A stretch of DNA of 64,000 nt from Brevibacillus sp. SYP-B805 (GCF_011059135.1 NZ_JAALGD010000011.1:1-64000); one strand, 5' to 3'. Shown: positions 26,116-38,649, numbered from the stretch's first letter. Numbers and translations: made by a program. The notes: generated by a model from the letters alone, not told the origin.

Positions 26116-26682
26116 CTAAATCGCGGAAAGCACTTCCCGCAGTTCCTTGACGATCGCCTGCTGATAATCCGTGTTCTGCCCGTACTTTTGGCGCACCTCT
26201 TCGCGAGCCGCCTTGATCTTCTCTTCGTAATCGGGAGCATTTCGGTCGGGATTAGCCTGTTTGAACGCCACCATCACCGCTTGTATGTACGCCGGACGCG
26301 GTCCCCACTTGGCCAGGACATGGCCGCCTGTATCGGTGAAAATCGCAATCGGAATGGCGCGGCCGCCCATGGTCAGGAATTGGTCCATCACGTCGAGATG
26401 CTCCTCCATGATCAGCACTTCCGTCGGGATCTCCGCTTCCGCCAGCGCACGGAACAGGACAGGGACATTCCGCACGACGTCTCCGCACCAATCGGCCGCC
26501 AGGATCAGGCACCTGATATCATCGCGATGGCGAAGCGACGCGAAAAACTGCCGATCCTCCCCGTTTTCCCAGACGAAGCGTTCATACCAGTCGAGGAAAG
26601 CCTCCTTGTTTTTGGTCATCCCTGCGATAAATTGTTCCGGCGCAAGCCCTGTCCCCCACTTATGGGCCAGATTGATTCCCAT
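26116..26682 (-). CDS. Thioredoxin-fold family protein (Thioredoxin_9-like)
   Basis: A 188-residue cytoplasmic protein. The redox site reads ADWCGDVVRNVPVL: only the first Cys of the usual CxxC position is kept and the second is Val. Central thioredoxin-like features (GRAIPIAIFTD with cis-Pro) remain. It starts within the yycC-like gene, overlapping it by 23 bp, behind GGAGGTACGGAGG. It may act as a monothiol or thiol-binding protein. Confidence 0.78.
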   Translation of the reverse strand: MGINLAHKWGTGLAPEQFIAGMTKNKEAFLDWYERFVWENGEDRQFFASLRHRDDIRCLILAADWCGDVVRNVPVLFRALAEAEIPTEVLIMEEHLDVMDQFLTMGGRAIPIAIFTDTGGHVLAKWGPRPAYIQAVMVAFKQANPDRNAPDYEEKIKAAREEVRQKYGQNTDYQQAIVKELREVLSAI

Positions 26683-26839
26683 CCTCCGTACCTCCCTTTA
26701 CCGCCTGCTCTTGCTGAGCAAGCTCCATCAATTTTTTCATCAGGATATGCTGCGGCATATGCATCAGCTGCTCAAGCGGGACGTTCAGCATCTTGGACAG
26801 CTTCAATGCGGTTTCCGCGGATATCTGGAGCGGCCGCAT
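26660..26839 (-). CDS. YycC-like small protein
   Basis: A 59-residue protein starting MRPLQISAETALKLSKML with the family core LEQLMHMPQHILMKKL. The start at 26839 follows AAAAGGAG. YycC-type proteins are conserved in Bacillales, of unknown function. The C-terminal end overlaps the thioredoxin-fold gene. Confidence 0.75.
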   Translation of the reverse strand: MRPLQISAETALKLSKMLNVPLEQLMHMPQHILMKKLMELAQQEQAVKGGTEDGNQSGP

Positions 26840-26890
26840 GGAGTCAACTCCTTTTTCCTCCATCATACGAAAAAACGGGGCGGTTGGAAA

Positions 26891-26930
26891 GAAAGGAAGC
26901 GCAGCAAGGGCGGCTGCGCTTTGCCTTTAC
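26891..26930 (-). terminator. Rho-independent terminator
   Basis: AAAGGCAAAGCGCAGC pairs with GCTGCGCTTCCTTT on the minus strand; it overlaps the end of the small Cys-rich protein gene. Confidence 0.65.
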
Positions 26931-27115
26931 GGTTTGCCCAGCGTCAAGATACAGGGTACGCCAAAGCCGATCGCTCCCGGCTTTTTCATCTGCTCCAGGT
27001 AACTTAACCCTCGGGCACATTGCTGCGTGCATACCTCGCAGGTTGTATGCATGACGATCTTCATCTGCGGCTGCTCCGTCGTGGAGGTTTTTATCTTCCT
27101 TTTCACCTTGGCCAT
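26927..27115 (-). CDS. Small four-cysteine protein
   Basis: A 62-residue basic protein with C-x2-C-x3-C and a later Cys (CEVCTQQC ... GVPC), possibly a metal or Fe-S site. The start at 27115 follows GGGAGGGAG. Not recognised. Confidence 0.55.
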   Translation of the reverse strand: MAKVKRKIKTSTTEQPQMKIVMHTTCEVCTQQCARGLSYLEQMKKPGAIGFGVPCILTLGKP

Positions 27116-27205
27116 CCGAATAACTCCCTCCCCTGATAAAAACGTGCCCTCTATCATATATGAAAAGGGAGGCTCGGACTTTCTGGTTTTTTGCCTGATT
27201 TGCAG

Positions 27206-27232
27206 AAAAAAACCTGCGGCTGTCCGCAGGCG
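27206..27232 (-). terminator. Rho-independent terminator of the Mpo1-like gene
   Basis: Minus strand CCTGCGG-acag-CCGCAGG followed by seven T, lying just after the stop at 27243. Confidence 0.8.
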
Positions 27233-27242
27233 CATGATGCTG

Positions 27243-27536
27243 TCACTTCAGCGGTTTTCCCGTGAGAAATCCCCAGAATCGCTTGACGATCCACCATGGG
27301 CCAATCAGAAGAAAGATCGGGTTTTTCAGAAAAGAAGGAGGATTCCCCTCAAAATAATGGCCAACGAACTGCAGGATCCAGCCCACGATAAACAACCCAA
27401 GCGCCCAGCGCCAATCCCAGAAAAAGAGTGGCAGCGAAATCACGATCATCGGAATGCCGAATGCGTGGGTCAGCTTGTTGATGGGATGCTGGTGATCCCG
27501 CTTATACCGTTCCATGAACGACAGCTGCTGTTCCAC
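27243..27536 (-). CDS. Mpo1-like (DUF962) membrane protein
   Basis: A 97-residue protein with about two or three hydrophobic segments. HPINKLTHAFGIPMI and GHYFEGNPP carry the conserved histidines of the DUF962/Mpo1 family; yeast Mpo1 is an Fe(II)-dependent dioxygenase of 2-hydroxy fatty acids. GTG start at 27536 preceded by AAAGGGG. The enzymatic role in bacteria is unproven. Confidence 0.82.
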   Translation of the reverse strand: MEQQLSFMERYKRDHQHPINKLTHAFGIPMIVISLPLFFWDWRWALGLFIVGWILQFVGHYFEGNPPSFLKNPIFLLIGPWWIVKRFWGFLTGKPLK

Positions 27537-27609
27537 CGATCATCACGCCCCTTTTTGTCACCATTCTATCATTTTTTTCCAGCGATGTGCACGGTTTGGG
27601 GCAGGTTCA

Positions 27610-28983
27610 TCATGCCGTTTGGTTGTTTTTCTGTGCTGCGCGGCTGAATTGAAGATGATAAAGCGCGAAAATGCCTACATGCAGCATGGCGAGTACGAAG
27701 TAAAGATTGCTGTAAACGAACGCGTTCTGGTACGCGTTCAACGGATTCAGATGAAAACCGGAACCGTGATCGACTATCTTGCTGTAAATCCCTGTGGAAA
27801 CAGCGCCGGCAAGAAAGTTCAACATCGACAAAAGCCCCATGCCCACCCCGGTTTCTTCCTTGGGCAGCGTTCTGGAAATGGCGTTGGTCAAGGCGATTTG
27901 CATAAACATTTGACCTACCGTTCCGAAGATCAGAAACCCCGCAATGAATGCCGGCGACATCCCCGTAAAGGAAGACAAGAGAACAAAACAAATCAACAGC
28001 AGCACGGATGCGGTGCTGAACAGAAACGAATTCCCTCTTTTATCCGCCAGCTTGCCGCCTGTTCTTCCCAGAATCGCCGATGTGACGGCTGCCGGAACCA
28101 TCGCAAAGCCGATCACCCCCGGAGCCAGATGATTGACATCCGCCAACAGTTTCGGGGTAAGGAAAGGGAGCGCGTACCCGATCCCCATGACCAGTACGGC
28201 CAATGACAGCCCCAACGAATACCCTTTGTTGCTGAACAAGCGCGGTTGAACGAATGGTTCCGCCGCTGTGCGAATACGTACGATAAATAGAAGGAAGATC
28301 ATCAGGCTTGCCAAGGCCAGTATCCAGCCTCCATTCGTTACGGCAAGAAGCAGCAGCGCGACTGCACCGGCAAGCAGTCCGCCGCCAAGCCAGTCGATCC
28401 GCCCTGCCTTTCCCTGTTCATCGCCCAAATACTTGCGGTAAAACGGCAAGATGAACAGGATAAACACAGGTATGCAAAACAACCACCGCCAATGGACCAG
28501 ACTGACGATCAACGCCGAGACGACGGGGCCGAGTGCATTGCCGAGCGCCAAACCGGTGGCAGATATCCCGAGCGCGCGTCCGCGACGTTCAGCAGGGAAA
28601 TAGCGGACCGGGATAATCATCGCCGTCGCCGGGATTACCGAAGCTCCTGCGGCCTGCAAGATACGGCCCAACAGCACCATCCAGTACGCTTGGGCGGCCA
28701 GCCCAACCAAGGAGCCGACAAACAACAAACTGATTCCGAACGTGAGCAAATTCTTCAGCTTGTAAGTATCGGCCAGCTTCCCGTAAATGACCGACCCAAT
28801 GGCATATGTCAGCGTGTAAACGGCAAAGACCCAGCTTGCTTGCGAGAAGGAAAGATGAAGATCCACACTCATCTTCGGCAGGACAATGTTGAACATCGTC
28901 GCATTCATGACCGAAATGACCAGCGTGAATGCCAGAATGCGCATTAATTTCTCTCCCGCCTGTTGCTGCCATTCCAATTCCAT
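27610..28983 (-). CDS. MFS multidrug-type transporter (DHA2, 14 TM)
   Basis: A 457-residue drug:H+ antiporter-2 family protein with about 14 hydrophobic segments. Motif A appears as GKLADTYKLKNLL and motif C as GLALGNALGPVVSALI. Divergently transcribed from an adjacent LysR regulator across an AT-rich 115 bp region, which probably holds the shared operator. Substrate unknown. Confidence 0.88.
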   Translation of the reverse strand: MELEWQQQAGEKLMRILAFTLVISVMNATMFNIVLPKMSVDLHLSFSQASWVFAVYTLTYAIGSVIYGKLADTYKLKNLLTFGISLLFVGSLVGLAAQAYWMVLLGRILQAAGASVIPATAMIIPVRYFPAERRGRALGISATGLALGNALGPVVSALIVSLVHWRWLFCIPVFILFILPFYRKYLGDEQGKAGRIDWLGGGLLAGAVALLLLAVTNGGWILALASLMIFLLFIVRIRTAAEPFVQPRLFSNKGYSLGLSLAVLVMGIGYALPFLTPKLLADVNHLAPGVIGFAMVPAAVTSAILGRTGGKLADKRGNSFLFSTASVLLLICFVLLSSFTGMSPAFIAGFLIFGTVGQMFMQIALTNAISRTLPKEETGVGMGLLSMLNFLAGAVSTGIYSKIVDHGSGFHLNPLNAYQNAFVYSNLYFVLAMLHVGIFALYHLQFSRAAQKNNQTA

Positions 28984-29098
28984 TGCGTATCACCCTTTCT
29001 TCACGTCACGATTTATTTTACAATCGATATTAATTAAACAAAAATATATAATAAGAATGAATTCATAACCTGGAGTCTATGCTTGAAGGGATGATGCT

Positions 29099-29995
29099 AT
29101 GGAACTGCTGCAATTGCAGTATTTTCAAACGGTTGCCAGGCTGGAGCATATGACGAAGGCAGCACAAGAGCTTCATATCTCTCAGCCGGCACTCAGCAAA
29201 ACGATCGCCCGATTGGAAGAGGAGTTGGGCGTACCGTTATTTGATCGTCAAAGCAGGCAAATCCGGCTCAATACGTTCGGGAAAGCGTTTCTGCAAAAAG
29301 TGGAAACGGCACTGGCGGTACTCGAAGAGGGCAGACGAGAAGTGGCCGATCTCGCGGGAATGGAGCGCGGGAGCATCCATTTGGCTACAAATGCCTTGAA
29401 TCGCATTTCCAACGCTTTGGGCGCTTTTCGTTCCCTGCACCCGGATGTCAACTTCCGCATCATCCAGGTTGCCCCGGCTTCCTTGGAAGAGATGGTGCAG
29501 CTTTTGGAAAAGGGAGAAATCGATCTGTGTTTTACGGCGGCGCCCTTCGATCGACCGGGGATCTGCGAAATGCCTGTGCTGAACGCAGAAGTTTTCCTCG
29601 CCGTCCCTCCCGGACATCGGCTGGAGGGCCGGCACAGCATTTGCCTGCATGAAGTGGCTGATGAGCCATTCATCGAGTACAAGGCGGGGCATCCGTTTCG
29701 AAAAATGAATGAAGCGTTCTGTAAAAAAGCGGGGATAAGGCCAAAAGTGGTTTGTGAGGTTGAGGAACCTGCCGCCTTGGGAAGTCTTGTTCTCGCCGGG
29801 CTGGGCGTCGCGTTTGTGCCGGCGTGCAAAAGAGACGAATCGCCGCTTACGCTGCTGCGCATCGATGATCCCGATTGCCGCCGCGTCTTCACGATCGCAT
29901 GGCATGAAAAACGTTACCTGTCTACGGCGGCACGCGCGTTTCAGCAGTTTCTCGAAAAGTACTTCATCGATTTGCAGCAGCCTTTGCTTGGTTAG
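29099..29995 (+). CDS. LysR family transcriptional regulator
   Basis: A 298-residue LTTR with an N-terminal HTH (about 1-60: MELLQLQYFQTVARLEHMT, SQPALSKTIARLEEELG) and a C-terminal effector-binding domain. The AT-rich intergenic stretch holding ATTAATTAAAC is a candidate binding site. It probably controls the divergent MFS transporter. Confidence 0.9.
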   Translation: MELLQLQYFQTVARLEHMTKAAQELHISQPALSKTIARLEEELGVPLFDRQSRQIRLNTFGKAFLQKVETALAVLEEGRREVADLAGMERGSIHLATNALNRISNALGAFRSLHPDVNFRIIQVAPASLEEMVQLLEKGEIDLCFTAAPFDRPGICEMPVLNAEVFLAVPPGHRLEGRHSICLHEVADEPFIEYKAGHPFRKMNEAFCKKAGIRPKVVCEVEEPAALGSLVLAGLGVAFVPACKRDESPLTLLRIDDPDCRRVFTIAWHEKRYLSTAARAFQQFLEKYFIDLQQPLLG

Positions 29996-29998
29996 GCA

Positions 29999-30547
29999 TC
30001 ATTTCTCAGGCGTGTCGATCACTAGGTAATACTCACAGGTGCCGCTCCCGATGTTATCGAAGCGGTGCGCCACATCCGCCTCAAAATACAAGGAGTCCCC
30101 TTCGTTCAGCTCAACGACGCGCTCCCCCAGGATGGCACGCAGCCTGCCCCGGACGACTGTCAGATGCTCGCATACCCCTTGCTTGTGCCGGGGAAATCGG
30201 CCGGTGGATTGCCCTTCCGGCAGCAAATTGCGGATAAATTCCACCCCGCGCGCGGGAAAGGAGGGTGACAGCAGCTGCCGCTCGAAACCGGTCTCCGGAT
30301 CGCGGAAGACAAGACGCTCCTGCTTCCTGATCACGATCACTTCCCGCTCTTCCTGTTCCCCCAGAAGCTGCGACAGCGTCATCTCCAGCCCTTCGGCAAT
30401 CTGACAGGCAACCTGGACGGTCGGATTCTTTTCTCCCCGCTCGATCTGCGACAGCATGGAGCGGCTGACACCGCAGCGATCGGAGAGCTCCTGCAGCGAA
30501 TATCCTTTTTCTTTGCGCGCTTGCTGAATGTTCTTCCCTAAGCTCAT
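29999..30547 (-). CDS. XRE family regulator with C-terminal cupin
   Basis: A 182-residue protein: HTH_3 domain (about 5-60: SLQELSDRCGVSRSMLSQIERG) and a cupin domain (about 110-180: HLTVVRGRLRAILG, LNEGDSLYFEADVAHRF). Such proteins sense a small ligand through the cupin. Divergent from the lactate-permease gene; TCCACTATAG direct repeats flank that promoter. Confidence 0.88.
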   Translation of the reverse strand: MSLGKNIQQARKEKGYSLQELSDRCGVSRSMLSQIERGEKNPTVQVACQIAEGLEMTLSQLLGEQEEREVIVIRKQERLVFRDPETGFERQLLSPSFPARGVEFIRNLLPEGQSTGRFPRHKQGVCEHLTVVRGRLRAILGERVVELNEGDSLYFEADVAHRFDNIGSGTCEYYLVIDTPEK

Positions 30548-30567
30548 CGTTCTGCCCCTCTTCCGCG

Positions 30568-30635
30568 TCCACTATAGCGGAAAATTTCTTGACTATTCCA
30601 ACAAAGTGAACTATGCTGTTCCATATCCACTATAG
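30568..30635 (+). promoter_or_regulatory. Promoter of the permease gene flanked by direct-repeat operators
   Basis: -35 TTGACT (30589-30594) and -10 TATGCT (30612-30617), spacer 17 bp. An identical 10-mer TCCACTATAG sits on each side (30568-30577 and 30626-30635), probably sites for the divergent XRE-cupin regulator. Confidence 0.6.
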
Positions 30636-30675
30636 TATACACAATCATCACCTTCCAAGGAAGAGGTGCGGCCGG

Positions 30676-32148
30676 ATGATGCTTATCAATCTCTTGGCGC
30701 TATTGCCGATTCTGATGATTTTCCTGTTCCTGTTTCTTCTGAAAAAATCAGCCCTTCTCGCCGGCGGCGCTTCCTTCCTTACCGCCATCGTGCTCGTCCA
30801 TATTGTCCCCATGTTCGCGCTCGATGCGGGGGAGATGATTCACGCGGCACTGAAAGGCGTCCTCACTTCCGGCATCGTGGCTTATGTTCTTCTGTTTGGC
30901 ATTCTCTTGTTTCATCTGATGAATGAAGCGGGCGCCATCCGCGCCATCGCCTCCTTCGTCGCCAACATCACGGATGATCCAGTCCGGCAGGTGCTCCTGC
31001 TTGCAGCCGCCTTTTCGCCGCTGGTTGAATCGGCAAGCGGTTTTGGCATCGCCATCATCGTCGTGGCTCCGATCCTGATCGAACTCGGGTTCGCTCCGTA
31101 CCGCGCTGCCCTGGTGGCGCTGTCCAGTTTGAGCGCCGTCGCCTGGGGAGCCCTCGCCACCGGGACGGTGATCGGCGCCAGTCTCGGCGGCATTCCGTTG
31201 ACCCACATCGGCAGGGGCAGCGCCGTCCTGTGCTGCGTCACGTTTTTCTATTTTATCGGCACCGCTGTCTGGATCGCGACCGGACACGAAGGCATTCGGA
31301 AAAGATGGCCCGACATCTTGGTCGCTGCCGGGACGCTCTCCCTGCTGATCTGGGCATGCAATGTCTATATCAGCGTGGAGCTGGCGGGCGTATTGGGCTC
31401 TCTCGGCACACTGGGGGTCCTGCTTCTCCTCATCAAGCTGACGGCGAAAGGGAACGGTTCCACATCTGAATCCCTTGCCGTTGTGTGGAGAGCGGCCTCG
31501 CCGTATTTGTTCCTGACAACCCTGCTGCTTCTCTCCCGCCTGGTGCCGCCGGTTGAAGCGTTTCTTGCCACACATGCGGTCGTTGACCTGCCGGCGTATG
31601 GCTTCTCCCTGCCACTCTGCTATTCTCCGGGGTTTGCCTTGTTTCTAACCTGCCTTTTTTCCCTGGGCATCTATCGGACCGATTGGCCGACCATGCAGAA
31701 GATTCTCCGTTATACCTGGGCGCAGTGGTACCCTGTCACGTTGACCACCGTCTTCTATGTGGCCATGTCGGAAATCATGGCAAGCTCCGGAATGATTGCC
31801 ACCCTGGCAATGGCAAGCGCCCCCCTCTTCGGCCATTCCTTTGTTTTCCTGTCACCGTTCGTCGGCGGATTGGGGGGATTTTTGACAGGCAGCACAACCG
31901 GTTCCAATGCCATGTTTATGAAACTGCAGGTTGAAACGGGGCTGCAGCTTGGCATTCCGCCGGAAATCCTGGCCTCCAGCCAGAATACGGGTGCCTCCCA
32001 CCTCACCATGGCTTCGCCGTCACGGGTGGTACTCGGTGCCACCGTGTGCAAGATCCGCTCGGAAGAAAGCCGCCTCCAGCGCAGCATGACGCTGATCGCA
32101 GCCGGCTCGCTAACGCTGGTGATGCTGGCCTCCAAATTCTTTTGGTAA
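30676..32148 (+). CDS. L-lactate permease family transporter (LctP)
   Basis: A 490-residue LctP/GlcA family membrane protein with about 12-14 hydrophobic segments. Family features are LLAAAFSPLVESASGFGIAI and GGFLTGSTTGSNAMFMKLQ. The start at 30676 follows GGAAGAGGTGCGGCCGG. Family members import lactate or glycolate with protons. No lactate dehydrogenase genes lie next to it, so the exact substrate is open. Confidence 0.87.
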   Translation: MMLINLLALLPILMIFLFLFLLKKSALLAGGASFLTAIVLVHIVPMFALDAGEMIHAALKGVLTSGIVAYVLLFGILLFHLMNEAGAIRAIASFVANITDDPVRQVLLLAAAFSPLVESASGFGIAIIVVAPILIELGFAPYRAALVALSSLSAVAWGALATGTVIGASLGGIPLTHIGRGSAVLCCVTFFYFIGTAVWIATGHEGIRKRWPDILVAAGTLSLLIWACNVYISVELAGVLGSLGTLGVLLLLIKLTAKGNGSTSESLAVVWRAASPYLFLTTLLLLSRLVPPVEAFLATHAVVDLPAYGFSLPLCYSPGFALFLTCLFSLGIYRTDWPTMQKILRYTWAQWYPVTLTTVFYVAMSEIMASSGMIATLAMASAPLFGHSFVFLSPFVGGLGGFLTGSTTGSNAMFMKLQVETGLQLGIPPEILASSQNTGASHLTMASPSRVVLGATVCKIRSEESRLQRSMTLIAAGSLTLVMLASKFFW

Positions 32149-32190
32149 AGCAAGAAAACCGCCGGCTCCTGGGTTCCGACGGTCCTGCCT

Positions 32191-32718
<528 letters not shown>

Positions 32719-32732
32719 GGCATCGACCTCGC

Positions 32733-33443
32733 TTAGAATCCTGTAAATCCTCCGTACAATTTGATCAGATAGCGGGTGATGTCCGTCATCCTGTCGGTAT
32801 ACAGCAGGATGCCAAACAGGATCATCAGTGCCCCGCCCACTTTCATCAACCGTTCGGAGTACTTCACAATGGCACTGATTTTGCTCACGAAAAACGTCAT
32901 GACAAAAAACGGGACAGCAAAGCCCAGCGTATACGCCAGGGTATAGGCCAGCGCCGATGACGGATGGGCGATTCCCAGCACTGTAATCGCGGACAGAATG
33001 GGGCCGACGCAGGGTGTCCACCCCGCAGCGTACGTAATCCCTACCAGAACCGATCCGGCAAGCCCAAGCGGCCGTGATTTCAGATCAACCTTCCAGGTGC
33101 GCATCATCCACTCCATCTTGAAGACGTCCAGCATGACCAATCCGAAGATTACCAATAGGATGCCCCCAAGTTGGCGAATCAAATCATTGTAATCCTGAAA
33201 CAGGTTGCCCAGCCATGAAGTCGATAGGCCGATCGCGAAAAAAACGATGGAAAAACCGAGAATGAAGAAGAGCGTGTGCAGCAATGCCTGCCGCTGAAAA
33301 AACGCCCTGCCCTTCTTCACTTCCTCCAGGGAAACGCCGGTAATATATGTAAGGAAAGATGGATATAACGGCAGACAGCATGGTGAGACGAAGGAAAGCA
33401 GCCCCGCGCCAAACGCCAGAAAGATCGTCACATTCGTCTGCAT
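32733..33443 (-). CDS. ccdA: CcdA-type thiol-reducing membrane protein
   Basis: A 236-residue protein with six transmembrane segments. Electron-relay cysteines are in SPCCLPLYPSF (Cys22/23) and WTPCVGP (Cys144). It carries reducing power from cytoplasmic thioredoxin to the outer-face TlpA/ResA-like protein encoded next. The start at 33443 follows GGGGGTG. Confidence 0.9.
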   Translation of the reverse strand: MQTNVTIFLAFGAGLLSFVSPCCLPLYPSFLTYITGVSLEEVKKGRAFFQRQALLHTLFFILGFSIVFFAIGLSTSWLGNLFQDYNDLIRQLGGILLVIFGLVMLDVFKMEWMMRTWKVDLKSRPLGLAGSVLVGITYAAGWTPCVGPILSAITVLGIAHPSSALAYTLAYTLGFAVPFFVMTFFVSKISAIVKYSERLMKVGGALMILFGILLYTDRMTDITRYLIKLYGGFTGF

Positions 33444-33570
33444 AACACACCCCCAAAATAGACTCTTCTTCCTTATTGTAACGAAAAGTGCGGGCGTCCT
33501 AAAGGCAAACGGTTGGCCCAACGCGGGATGGCGCCTCTCTTTTCCTCAAAAGTTCACAAGAACGTCATAG

Positions 33571-33602
33571 AAAATGCTGCCGTCCTCAGCCGGCAGCATT
33601 TG
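33571..33602 (-). terminator. Rho-independent terminator of the aromatic hydroxylase gene
   Basis: AAATGCTGCCG pairs with CGGCAGCATTTT on the minus strand, about 75 bp after the stop codon. Confidence 0.7.
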
Positions 33603-33676
33603 CCATCATCAATCTGCTATCGATCGCCGGAAGCATCGTTCTGACCATGCTCCGCCTTCTATTTGAGGGGGAACCG

Positions 33677-35437
33677 TTACGCCAGCAGGGCCAGACCGTT
33701 TTGAATCAGCTGCCGGTTTTCGGGCTGCCGGTCAGCCAGATCATCGAGCTGTTGGCGAAGTTTCGTTTGCTCCTGTGTCAGAAGATTGCGTGCTACCAGC
33801 AGTTCCAACATCTCCAGGCGGAGCAGCCAGTCGGATGGGAAGCGCTCATCCATGCGGCTCATGATTTCCGGCAGGGCTTGCGCAATGTCGTCATCCGGCG
33901 TATCCCCTTCCCGCAAGTCTCTCACGCGCTGGTAGTACTGATGGAGAACGAGCTGTTCATCGGTGTACGTCGGCCGTTTGGCAACCAGGCGGGAAGGTTT
34001 GTGCGTCCCGGTTGCAAAACGCTCGCGATCAGCAGCCCCGGCGAAGACGGAGACAATTTTCTGCCCCACCGCCATGTCATAGGTGCCCCACTGCGGCTGG
34101 AACAGCGTCTGATCCCCCCACGCAACGGTACAATCCGTAAAGCCGATCAGGACCACTTTCCCGTCCTCGCGGTGAACGTAAGCGACATTGCCGGTTACGG
34201 TTATCCCGGAGGCAAAGGTGAGCGTGGTTGTTTCGCCGGGGATGATGCCATAATCGGCCAATCGGGTATCGTCAAACAGTTCCAATGGCGTCGCTTCACC
34301 CGCCAGCAGCCCGATGGGAGAACCGAATCCCTCCTTGTGATACTCCTTGCCGTGACCTGGCAGCTCCTGGCTGTTGACGGCCAGAGCCGTCGGTCCTGAC
34401 GTCTTCAGATAGATCGCTTCCCCATCCCCGTCATACAACAGCTCCGACAAGACCCCGCTCACCTGCAGTCCCGAACTGAATACCGAGGTTGATATCTGCC
34501 TCATCCGCAGCGCTTTTTGCAGGCTCTCCGTCCCGCCGACCGACACCGCCATCGTCCGGGCAATTGCCTGCACGGCCTCAATCAGCTGGTCAAAATCTTT
34601 GCAGACAAACAATTGGGGCTGCGGCTTGGTAATATCAAAGTCGGTTTCAATGCACGCTTCCAGAGAGAAGGGAATCTTTTTCACATGCGGCTGCAGGCAG
34701 CTCATGCTCTCCCCTACGGAAGACAAGAGTCCTGCGCCGTAAATTTGCGGGTTTTCCAGGTCTCCGATCAGGCCGTACTCCACGGTCCACCAGTAAAGGC
34801 GGGACAGGCGCGTTGCCTCGGAGATCTCCGTCACTGCCTGCAGTTTTTGTTCCAGCTCTGCCTCGGCCGCCTGTATCTCTTCCGCCGTCGCTTCCGGGTC
34901 TTCCTTAACAATCGACAAATGGCGGATCGCCTCGTAAACCTCGTAATCTTCCCAGGTAGAGAGGGCTTTCGAACCGATCTCCCCAAACAGGCGAAGATAG
35001 GAGCGGTATCTCTCGTCCTTGATGATCGGCGCATGGCCTGCCGCCTCATGAATGATATCCGGTGCCGGGGTATATGCAATATGATCGTATTGGCGGATAT
35101 CGCAGGCAATCGGCAGGATGCCGTGCGCCTGGAAGTCAAAGAATGCGACGGATGGAATGAATCCGTTGACCGTGACCGCCCCCCAGCCGATTTGTGCCAA
35201 ACATTCGTTCATTTCCTTGATGTTGGGAATCCGTTCGATGCTGATGCCGGATTGCTTCAGCCCATCCAGATAGGCATGGTGGGCCCGTGTACCCAAAAAG
35301 CTGCTGTTTTGACGCATCACATAGCGCCAGACAGCGTGATCAATAGGCGTGTACCGTTCGTAATCCTGTTCCACGACAAATTCCTTCAGATGGACGGGAA
35401 CCTTCACCAAGGAGAGATCCGACTCGCTGCGGTTCAT
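33677..35437 (-). CDS. Biopterin-dependent aromatic amino acid hydroxylase, long form
   Basis: A 586-residue protein. The catalytic core (about 20-330) has iron ligands His130 and His135 (IIHEAAGHAP) and Glu220 (WWTVEYGL), as in phenylalanine hydroxylase. About 250 further C-terminal residues are unrelated to the animal tetramerisation domain and end in a helical stretch. This is the long form seen in some Bacillales, about twice the size of proteobacterial PhhA. No pterin dehydratase gene is nearby. The start at 35437 follows GAGGGGGAA. Confidence 0.85.
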   Translation of the reverse strand: MNRSESDLSLVKVPVHLKEFVVEQDYERYTPIDHAVWRYVMRQNSSFLGTRAHHAYLDGLKQSGISIERIPNIKEMNECLAQIGWGAVTVNGFIPSVAFFDFQAHGILPIACDIRQYDHIAYTPAPDIIHEAAGHAPIIKDERYRSYLRLFGEIGSKALSTWEDYEVYEAIRHLSIVKEDPEATAEEIQAAEAELEQKLQAVTEISEATRLSRLYWWTVEYGLIGDLENPQIYGAGLLSSVGESMSCLQPHVKKIPFSLEACIETDFDITKPQPQLFVCKDFDQLIEAVQAIARTMAVSVGGTESLQKALRMRQISTSVFSSGLQVSGVLSELLYDGDGEAIYLKTSGPTALAVNSQELPGHGKEYHKEGFGSPIGLLAGEATPLELFDDTRLADYGIIPGETTTLTFASGITVTGNVAYVHREDGKVVLIGFTDCTVAWGDQTLFQPQWGTYDMAVGQKIVSVFAGAADRERFATGTHKPSRLVAKRPTYTDEQLVLHQYYQRVRDLREGDTPDDDIAQALPEIMSRMDERFPSDWLLRLEMLELLVARNLLTQEQTKLRQQLDDLADRQPENRQLIQNGLALLA

Positions 35438-35463
35438 ACCATTATTCCCCCTCAACCGTGTAA

Positions 35464-35477
35464 TGTAAGCGCTTTCT
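35464..35477. promoter_or_regulatory. Candidate cre (CcpA) site in the hydroxylase leader
   Basis: TGTAAGCGCTTTCT matches the cre consensus at 13 of 14 positions. It lies between the gene start (35437) and an upstream palindrome GCACAATTTGTGC near 35491-35503. Confidence 0.5.
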
Positions 35478-35663
35478 TTCTCGTGTATATGATAGCACAA
35501 TTTGTGCAATCATGTGCAAGAATTGTTTATAGTTCAACGGTTAAAAATTTTGGACCGGCCTGCGCAAATGATGCTGCACGTAAATTAGGGGTATCACCAT
35601 GGTTAAAATGTACAGGCATTTATATCGCGGGTTCATATACATGGAATGGAAAGGGGGGAGAAT

Positions 35664-38466
<2,803 letters not shown>

Positions 38467-38640
38467 TAGGTGACTCCAACCACGCGGAGTCACAGCCTAT
38501 TCACACAGAATCCTTTCGGGGTCCCCTCAAGACATCACACCGGTTACATACGTTACAAGATACATGAATCTGAGCAAGCGTAACCCTACATGTCAGCATC
38601 GAAAAGCCCCAGAAAAAATGATGCATTTCATTTAATAGTG

Positions 38641-38649
38641 TGTTATAAT
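38641..38649 (+). promoter_or_regulatory. Extended -10 promoter of the cold-shock gene
   Basis: TGTTATAAT gives an extended -10 (TGnTATAAT) with no good -35. Transcription from here would give a leader of about 250 nt, as usual for csp mRNAs. Confidence 0.6.

Noticed and set aside
35595-35660. Possible sigma-K promoter for the collagen-like gene (CATATACAT)
   Set aside because: Neither the -10 (CATAnnnTA) nor the spacing to an AC element fits well enough.
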